Assembly: GCA_022710245.1 (NCBI GenBank)
Contig: JAKLHH010000657.1
Location: forward strand, 1 to 5,186
Length of the DNA: 5,186 bases
Direction of reading: 5' to 3'
Source: Myxococcota bacterium
GTDB lineage: Bacteria; Myxococcota; Polyangia; GCA-2747355; JAKLHH01
Shown here: one piece after another, positions 1 through 4,283 of the stretch
Layout: each line of letters opens with the position of its first letter
Numbering within the stretch: position 1 is the first letter of the stretch
Position numbers and translations under genes: made by a program
The notes under the pieces: generated by a model
What the model saw: the letters and a program-made list of their open reading frames with translations, nothing else
Databases searched by the model: none
What the model was told of the DNA's origin: nothing

Positions 1-136
1 CGTCGCCTCCTCTCTCCCTGCATGAGGTGCCTCCCCCGGAAAAGGTGACACGCCCGCCGCGCGCCGGCCGTCACCTTCCTCTGTCACCTTCGGGGCGCCT
101 CGCGCCTCTCTCAAGGAGGAGAGAGAGGAGGCGAAG
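1..136. promoter_or_regulatory. Divergent intergenic region with terminal inverted repeat and repeated GTCACCTT motif
   Basis: No gene is seen here. Bases 3-16 are the exact reverse complement of bases 121-134 (14 of 14). The right arm is the ribosome binding site of the DoxX gene (GAGGAGG, 125-131, five bases before ATG 137). The left arm, read on the minus strand, gives the same GAGGAGG with five bases left before the window edge, so a divergent gene probably starts immediately outside the window. Inside lie three copies of GTCACCTT: inverted at 42-49 and direct at 70-77 and 83-90. The copies at 42-50 and 82-90 form a 9-bp inverted repeat. No convincing -35/-10 pair could be picked in this GC-rich sequence. 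Reading the region as a two-way promoter is an inference from gene orientation. Confidence 0.6.
6..12 (-). promoter_or_regulatory. Putative ribosome binding site of a divergent gene starting just left of the window
   Basis: On the minus strand these bases read GAGGAGG, followed by the five bases CGACG to the window edge. The DoxX gene on the other side uses GAGGAGG, then CGAAG, then ATG, so by symmetry a start codon is expected just before position 1. The gene itself cannot be seen. Confidence 0.45.
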
Positions 137-577
137 ATGGTCGACTCGAGGCTGCGGCCGGTCCTGCTCGCGCTGCGGATCACCTTCGGGGTGGTCCCCA
201 TCGTGGCCGGGCTGGACAAGTTCTTCAACCTGCTGACCCGCTGGGACAGCTACCTGAGCCCGCTCGCGCTGCGGGTGCTGCCGATCAGCGGACCAGCCTT
301 CATGCGCGTGGTGGGGGTGATCGAGGTCGTCGCCGGCGCGCTGGTGCTCAGCCGCTGGACGCGCTTCGGCGCCGGGCTGGTGGGGGTCTGGCTGACGCTG
401 ATCGCGCTCAACCTGATCTCGAGCGGCCGCTTCCTGGACGTGGCGGTGCGCGATCTGGTGATGGCGGTCTCGGCCTTCTGCTACCTGCGCCTGGCCACGG
501 TGGCGGAGGGCGCGCGGGCGAGCGACGTGGAGCGCGGGCCCGGCGGCGAGCTGACGCCGGCCGGGGCGCGGACCTGA
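137..577 (+). CDS. DoxX family small membrane protein
   Basis: A 146-residue integral membrane protein, the usual size for the DoxX family. Four hydrophobic segments are visible at about residues 8-25, 54-72, 77-95 and 103-121. Family-like sequence includes the first-helix stretch R14-ITFG ending in AGLDKF (24-29), a second helix with G60-x2-E63-x3-G67, and a fourth helix opening with R105-D106. The start is well supported: GAGGAGG at 125-131 lies five bases before the ATG, with a second purine tract AAGGAGGA at 113-120. DoxX relatives have been tied to quinol/thiosulfate oxidation in archaea and to a redox-stress membrane complex with SodA and SseA in Mycobacterium. Most bacterial members, including close look-alikes of this one, have no assigned reaction, so only membrane location is claimed. 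The hydrophilic last 20 residues end inside the first copy of a 37-bp tandem duplication. The gene runs convergently towards the pab genes. Confidence 0.88.
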   Translation: MVDSRLRPVLLALRITFGVVPIVAGLDKFFNLLTRWDSYLSPLALRVLPISGPAFMRVVGVIEVVAGALVLSRWTRFGAGLVGVWLTLIALNLISSGRFLDVAVRDLVMAVSAFCYLRLATVAEGARASDVERGPGGELTPAGART

Positions 578-617
578 GCGCGGCGAGCTGACGCCGGCCG
601 GGCCGCGGACCTGAGCG
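544..617. repeat. 37-bp tandem duplication across the doxX-like stop codon
   Basis: Bases 544-580 and 581-617 are two adjacent copies differing at one position (G566 versus C603). The first copy encodes the last ten or so residues and the TGA stop (575-577) of the DoxX protein; the second lies wholly downstream. Because 37 is not a multiple of three, the second copy is in another frame, but the first stop ends translation before it matters. The single mismatch points to a recent duplication. Confidence 0.9.
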
Positions 618-635
618 CGGGCGGCGCGCCTCGTC

Positions 636-755
636 GCGGGCGAGGCCGGAGGGGCTCACCCGAGGGCGGGCGAGGCCGGAGGGGCTCACCCGAGGGCGGG
701 CGAGGCCGGAGGGGCTCACCCGAGGGCGGGCGAGGCCGGAGGGGCTCACCCGAGG
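636..755. repeat. Four exact 30-bp tandem repeats at the 3' end of the pabB-like gene
   Basis: Units at 636-665, 666-695, 696-725 and 726-755 are identical. Each contains CGGGCGAG, ten bases, then CTCACCCG. On minus-strand RNA this folds as CGGGUGAG pairing with CUCGCCCG: an 8-bp stem with one G-U pair and a 10-base loop. On plus-strand RNA the same position is a C-A mismatch, so the hairpin favours the pab transcript. The gene's TGA (746-748) lies within the stem of the unit nearest the gene, and each further unit repeats that TGA in frame. There is no T-run, so a classical intrinsic terminator is not shown. A role in transcript-end formation or 3' protection between convergent genes is possible but inferred. 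Confidence 0.92.
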
Positions 756-1744
756 GCGCCGAGCTTGACGCGCACCTCCTCGAGCTCGGCGTCCGGGTCC
801 GAGTCGTGGACGATGCCGCCGCCGACGCCGTAGATCCACTCGCCGCCCGGGGCGCGGGAGGCGGTGCGGATGAGCAGGCTCGCCACCGCGCGGTCTCCCT
901 CGAGGAGCCCGAGCGCGCCGCAGTAGACCCCGCGGGGTGAGCGCTCCAGGCGGCGGATCATCGCCTCCGCGGCGCGCTTGGGCGCGCCCGTGACCGACCC
1001 GCCCGGGTGGAGCGCCCCGAGGACGTCGCGGAGCGAGCGGCCTGGCGCGAGCGTCCCCTCGACGTCGCTCACCGTCTGCACCGCATAGGAGAGCTCGAGG
1101 AGCCGCCGCGGGGTCGGCACGCGCACGCTCCGCGGCTCGCAGATGGAGGTGAGGTCGTTGCGGACGAGGTCGGTGATCATCGCCAGCTCGGCCCAGTCCT
1201 TCTCACTGGCGGTCAGCTCCCCCGAGGCGCCCCGGCGCGCGGTGCCCTTCATCGGCTCGCTCACGATCCGTCGACCGTCGACGGAGAAGAAGAGCTCGGG
1301 AGAGGCCGAGACGAGCTCCCGCCCGTCGGGGAGGCGGACCCAGGCAGCGAAGCGCGGCACCCCACGCGCGCAGACGCTGGCGAGGAGGCTCGCCCCCCTC
1401 ACCGCCGCGAGGTGCGCGCGCACCGTGTAGCAGACCTGGTAGACGTCCCCGGCGGCGATCGCCTCGCGGATCGCCTCGACGGCTCGCCGGTGGCCCGTCG
1501 CCTCGAGGCGCGGGCGCAGCGGGGCCGGCGCGACGTCGAGCTCGACGCCGTCCACGGCGCGCGCCTGCCCGGAGAGCCAGAGCGCCTCGTCCGCGTGGGC
1601 CTCCCAGGGGGCGAGGAGCAGCCTGGCCGAGGCCGCGGCCGCGGGCACCTGGCGCAGGTCGGTGAGCAGCGTCCAGCGTCCGTCGGCGAACGAGGGTCCG
1701 AGCAGCGCGAAGCTCGGGAGCTCCTCCAGCGCCGAGGCCCTCAC
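746..1744 (-). CDS. pabB: Chorismate-binding enzyme, aminodeoxychorismate synthase component I-like
   Basis: A 332-residue member of the chorismate-utilising family. Visible family motifs in order: GDVYQV (99-104), SASPELF (146-152), PMKGTARR (164-171), ITDLVRNDL (190-198), HPGGSVTGAPK (246-256), RGVYCGALGLL (271-281) and GGGIVHDSDPDAE (308-320) followed by an acidic stretch. Lysine 166 in the P-x-K-G-T motif is the residue that separates PabB from TrpE, which has alanine there, so the predicted reaction is chorismate plus ammonia to 4-amino-4-deoxychorismate, the branch to p-aminobenzoate and folate. The protein is shorter than the roughly 450 residues of E. coli PabB: the N-terminal part before the first core motif is only about 98 residues, and the LLES-type tryptophan-binding motif of TrpE is not seen. 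The start is GTG 1744, overlapping the amidotransferase stop as GTGA (1741-1744), which implies translational coupling. The stop lies in the first unit of the 30-bp repeat array. A secondary-metabolite aminodeoxychorismate synthase is possible but unsupported by the neighbours. Confidence 0.88.
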   Translation of the reverse strand: MRASALEELPSFALLGPSFADGRWTLLTDLRQVPAAAASARLLLAPWEAHADEALWLSGQARAVDGVELDVAPAPLRPRLEATGHRRAVEAIREAIAAGDVYQVCYTVRAHLAAVRGASLLASVCARGVPRFAAWVRLPDGRELVSASPELFFSVDGRRIVSEPMKGTARRGASGELTASEKDWAELAMITDLVRNDLTSICEPRSVRVPTPRRLLELSYAVQTVSDVEGTLAPGRSLRDVLGALHPGGSVTGAPKRAAEAMIRRLERSPRGVYCGALGLLEGDRAVASLLIRTASRAPGGEWIYGVGGGIVHDSDPDAELEEVRVKLGALG

Positions 1745-2307
1745 GACCGGCCCCCGAGCGCGCTGGCGAAGAAGGACTCGACCAGCTCCGCGCCGCGCGG
1801 GGTGGCGAAGGAGTCGGGGTGGAACTGCAGCCCCGCGAGCGGCAGCGTGTCGTGCTCGATCGCCATCGGCAGACCGTCCTCCGTCGCCGCGATGATCCGC
1901 AGCGGCGACGGCACCTCGGCGAGGGCCAGCGAGTGATAGCGCATCACCGTGAGCGCCCCGCGCACCGCGGGGAAGCAGCGCGAGGCCTCGAAGACCACCG
2001 GCGACTGCTTGCCGTGCATGGGCCGGGCGCGGATCAGCCGGGCGCCGAAGGCCAGCCCGATGGCCTGGTGACCGAGGCAGATGCCGAGGGTCGGCAGCCG
2101 CCGGCGCGCCGCCTCCTGCACCACCCCGAGGAGGCCGGCGCGCACCGGGTCGGTCGGACCCGGGCCGATCACCAGGACCTCCGCCTCCGGGAGCGCTCGC
2201 GCCGCCTCGCGCCCGGAGAGGATCGTGAGCTCGGCCCGGGTGCAGGGGAGCTGGTCGATCACGTTCCAGGAGAACGAGTCCTCGTTCTCGACGAAGACGA
2301 CACGCAT
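1741..2307 (-). CDS. pabA: Class I glutamine amidotransferase, PabA/TrpG type
   Basis: A 188-residue protein of normal length for the glutaminase subunit that feeds ammonia to PabB or TrpE. Motifs seen: N-terminal ENEDSFSWN (7-15), GPGP (48-51), the nucleophile elbow GICLGHQ with Cys77 (75-81), MHGK (97-100), RYHSL (123-127) and QFHPDS (161-166) with catalytic His163. In most members the last motif is FHPES, where Glu completes the Cys-His-Glu triad; here it is Asp165. The start at ATG 2307 is fixed by the family N-terminus, which begins at once, although no good Shine-Dalgarno sequence precedes it. The stop overlaps the GTG of the pabB-like gene by four bases, so the two subunits are probably made in step. 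Its partner carries the PabB-type lysine, so PabA is preferred over TrpG; some bacteria share one subunit between both enzymes. Confidence 0.88.
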   Translation of the reverse strand: MRVVFVENEDSFSWNVIDQLPCTRAELTILSGREAARALPEAEVLVIGPGPTDPVRAGLLGVVQEAARRRLPTLGICLGHQAIGLAFGARLIRARPMHGKQSPVVFEASRCFPAVRGALTVMRYHSLALAEVPSPLRIIAATEDGLPMAIEHDTLPLAGLQFHPDSFATPRGAELVESFFASALGGRS

Positions 2308-2417
2308 CGCCGCCGATGGAAGCTCAACGGTGCGCCGCGCGCAAGCGGAGATGCAGGGGGCACCTGGACGTGGACACGGTAGGCTGCTGGCAGGTCAGAC
2401 GGGCTGGACCGGCGGGA
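2308..2417. other. Short gap between the cysteine-rich lipoprotein gene and the pab genes
   Basis: This 110-bp gap follows the lipoprotein stop codon and precedes the PabA start, both genes on the minus strand. No strong hairpin with a T-run and no clear promoter were found. It could hold a weak promoter for pabA or simply join the genes in one transcript; the unrelated products argue for separate units. Confidence 0.4.
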
Positions 2418-3947
2418 TCAGTAGATGACCCGGTAGCAGGTGCAGCTGGTCGCCCCCGCCGCGCACGGCTTGCTGTCCGGCGACGGCGTCAGGCAGTCAC
2501 CCTGGTTCGCGCAGCAGGCCACGCTCGTCGAGCAGGACTGGCCCCAGAGCGCGCAGCCCGAGACCGCCTTGTCGGGCGTCGCGGTCTTGTCGAGGAGCGG
2601 CCCCTTGTCGTACGGGCCTGGCCCCTTGTCCTTGATGCCGCCGTCGCTCTGTGGTGGCGGGGGGGTCGGCAGCTGCCCGCACTTGCCCTGCAGTGAGCCA
2701 GGGGGGACCTCGCAGGGCAGCCCGGTGCAGCAGTCGGAGGTCGTGGTGCAGACGCCGCCTGCCGGGACGCAGGCGGCGGAACCGCACTTCAGGTGTCCGC
2801 TCGCGTCGGGGACGCAGGGCATGTTGTTGCAGCAGTCCGCGGCCGACGCGCAGTCGCCGCCCGCGGCGACGCAGGCACCGATGCCGTGACAGCGGGGGAT
2901 GCCCAGCTTGTCGAGCTGGCACTCACCCTTGTTGCCCGTCGCCGCGCAGCAGTCGTTGCGGGTGGAGTTCGACGGGCAGCCGCCGTTGTCCTTGTAGTGG
3001 CAGACGTTGCCCTCGGGGACGCAGGCGCTGCCGCAGCTCTTGCCGGGCGGGCAGTTGTTCGGGTTCGGGTCGGAGCAGGTCCCGATCTGCGGGTAGGTCG
3101 GGTCCGGGTTGCACTTGATCAGGCCCGCGCCGGGCATCTTCCCGAGCTGGGACGCGTCGCCGCCGCAGCAGTCGCTGTCCTTGTGGCAGAGGTCGCCGGT
3201 GACGTGGCAGCCCGAGGCCGGCTGGCAGATGCTGGGACCGGAGAGCCCGAAGGGCGCGCAGAAGGAGCTGCAGCAGCCGGTGCAGCCGCTGCAGACGAGG
3301 CCGTCCACCTGGCAGCTCGTGGTGATCTTGCCGCAGGTGCCGGCCTTGGTCGCGGTGGCGCCAGCGCAGATGCCCGTGCAGCACTCGTTGTCCTTGTAGC
3401 AGATGTCGCCGGGCTGGGTGCAGTAGGAGATCTGCGTGGGCACCGCGCACTTGCCGCCGGCGCAGGTGCCAGAGCAGCACTCGGCGTTGCCGCCGCAGGC
3501 GTTCCCGGCGGTCTTGCAGGCCGGGTTGAGCGGCTTGCAGGTCCCCCCTTCGCACCGGGTGCTGCAGCAGGGCGTGCCGCCTGCCGTGCAGGCTTGCCCG
3601 TCGCTGACGCAGCTCCCGCCGCCGCACTTGCCGCCGCTGCAGTTCAGCAGGCAGCAGTCGGTGGCCAGCGCGCAGCCCGCGCCGGGCTCACCGCACTTGC
3701 CCGCCGCACAGACCTTGTCGGTGCAGAGGCCAGAGCAGCACTCGGCGGGGCTGGCGCAGGTGGCGCCGTAGGGTGTGCAGACTGGCTTCGCCCCGTCGGT
3801 GGGCTTCTTCCCGTCCCCGAGCTTGACCCCGTCGCCGGAGCCGAGCTCGCTGGCCGGTCCGTCACCTGCCGGCGGCGCGCTGTCCTTGCAGCCGACGACC
3901 AGCGAGAGAGCGAGGGCAGCAAACAGCAGCGGCCTCGAGTGTCTCAT
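2418..3947 (-). CDS. Cysteine-rich lipoprotein with eleven cystine-knot-like modules
   Basis: A 509-residue secreted lipoprotein of no recognised named family. The signal peptide (1-19) ends in a lipobox, VVGC, with lipidated Cys20; Lys21 rather than Asp suggests passage to the outer membrane. A Gly/Asp/Lys-rich spacer (21-56) precedes the cysteine-rich part. There are 73 cysteines in all. From residue 57 they fall into eleven modules with order C-C-CC-C-C; modules 1, 2 and 4 are exactly C-x6-C-x5-CC-x3-C-x4-C. The CC pairs are at 70, 98, 127, 157, 189, 225, 260, 333, 372, 406 and 478. Module 7 has widened final loops and module 8 extra cysteines. A Pro/Asp/Lys linker (about 424-464, with DKGP twice) separates the last module. 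The pattern matches inhibitor-cystine-knot peptides, so a disulfide-stabilised surface protein is likely; binding, adhesion, protease inhibition or toxicity are all open. Start chosen at ATG 3947: GGAGG lies eight bases upstream and the signal peptide begins there. In-frame TTG 4037 and ATG 4031 would add an unlikely 28-30 residue leader. Confidence 0.88.
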   Translation of the reverse strand: MRHSRPLLFAALALSLVVGCKDSAPPAGDGPASELGSGDGVKLGDGKKPTDGAKPVCTPYGATCASPAECCSGLCTDKVCAAGKCGEPGAGCALATDCCLLNCSGGKCGGGSCVSDGQACTAGGTPCCSTRCEGGTCKPLNPACKTAGNACGGNAECCSGTCAGGKCAVPTQISYCTQPGDICYKDNECCTGICAGATATKAGTCGKITTSCQVDGLVCSGCTGCCSSFCAPFGLSGPSICQPASGCHVTGDLCHKDSDCCGGDASQLGKMPGAGLIKCNPDPTYPQIGTCSDPNPNNCPPGKSCGSACVPEGNVCHYKDNGGCPSNSTRNDCCAATGNKGECQLDKLGIPRCHGIGACVAAGGDCASAADCCNNMPCVPDASGHLKCGSAACVPAGGVCTTTSDCCTGLPCEVPPGSLQGKCGQLPTPPPPQSDGGIKDKGPGPYDKGPLLDKTATPDKAVSGCALWGQSCSTSVACCANQGDCLTPSPDSKPCAAGATSCTCYRVIY

Positions 3948-3955
3948 CCGCTCAT

Positions 3956-3960
3956 CCTCC
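3956..3960 (-). promoter_or_regulatory. Ribosome binding site deciding the lipoprotein start
   Basis: The minus strand reads GGAGG, eight bases before ATG 3947. The in-frame upstream starts at 4037 (TTG) and 4031 (ATG) have no comparable site, so this site decides the start and puts the signal peptide at the N-terminus. Confidence 0.8.
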
Positions 3961-4103
3961 GGTCTCTTCTTTGTAGGTTGATGGTAACACATCGTGTCGA
4001 GCTCCCCGAATCGGGTCAGGTCACGCCACATTGCCAATCAAGTTGCGCGCCAGCAGCAGCCCGGGGCTCGACGCGGGCGGCCAGCTGGCGCGGCAGGCAC
4101 TTG

Positions 4104-4135
4104 GGCGCGAGCACGCCGGAGGTAGGCCTCGCGCC
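4104..4135 (+). other. Bulged stem-loop with GGAGGTA loop
   Basis: GGCGCGAG (4104-4111) pairs perfectly with CTCGCGCC (4128-4135). Inside, after a three-base bulge, GCC (4115-4117) pairs with GGC (4125-4127), leaving the seven-base loop GGAGGTA (4118-4124). No start codon follows at a useful distance, so this is not an ordinary ribosome binding site. Function is unknown; high GC makes chance stems common. Confidence 0.4.
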
Positions 4136-4270
4136 TCCACGCAAGAAGCTGCGCGCTCCGGGCGGCAACCATGACACCCGTGACTGGTACCGCTGTTACC
4201 ACTTTCTGCCGCCCGGGTGACGGAGGTAACATCGACAGACCAACGTGCCGCGAGCGAGCTTGCTTGCCTA

Positions 4271-4277
4271 GGGGGAG
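4271..4277 (+). promoter_or_regulatory. Ribosome binding site for the TTG-started gene
   Basis: GGGGGAG lies six bases upstream of TTG 4284 and directly follows the last in-frame stop (TAG, 4269-4271). It therefore selects the only start codon compatible with the full conserved-looking N-terminus. A stem at 4250-4256/4261-4267 (seven pairs, two G-U) ends four bases upstream. Confidence 0.55.
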
Positions 4278-4283
4278 CAGTCG

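Larger units (their letters stand above)
3948..4283. promoter_or_regulatory. Divergent intergenic region with several inverted repeats
   Basis: This 336-bp region separates the minus-strand lipoprotein gene from the plus-strand gene at 4284. Its left part (about 3961-4000) is richer in A and T than the surroundings, as expected near a promoter, but no convincing -35/-10 pair was found. Elements seen: GGTAACA at 3983-3989 and 4225-4231 with its reverse complement at 4194-4200; a palindrome CCCGA-A-TCGGG at 4005-4015; a bulged hairpin at 4104-4135 with GGAGGTA in its loop; and a small stem at 4250-4267 just before the ribosome binding site of the right-hand gene. A 38-codon frame at 4171-4287 is possible but weak. 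No tRNA or other known RNA was recognised. Confidence 0.6.

Noticed and set aside
636..755. CRISPR-like array of 30-bp repeats
   Set aside because: The units are directly adjacent with no unique spacers, and no cas genes are present; it is a simple tandem repeat.
408..839. Minus-strand frame through the 30-bp repeats giving a ten-residue RARPRVSPSG-like repeat
   Set aside because: It overlaps the DoxX gene antisense and the PabB gene in another frame, is Arg/Pro-rich and exists only because the repeat length is a multiple of three.
1007..1936. 309-codon plus-strand frame opposite the pab genes
   Set aside because: Antisense shadow; the minus strand carries complete sets of PabA and PabB motifs.
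2308..2417. Intrinsic terminator after the lipoprotein gene
   Set aside because: Only short three-pair stems and no T-run were found on the minus strand.
3945..4037. Longer lipoprotein from TTG 4037 or ATG 4031
   Set aside because: It would bury the signal peptide behind about 30 polar residues, and neither start has a good ribosome binding site, unlike ATG 3947.
2793..4220. 475-codon plus-strand frame opposite the lipoprotein gene
   Set aside because: Ala/Val/Gly/Arg-rich antisense shadow of the cysteine codons. The minus strand has a signal peptide, lipobox, ribosome binding site and ordered cysteine modules.
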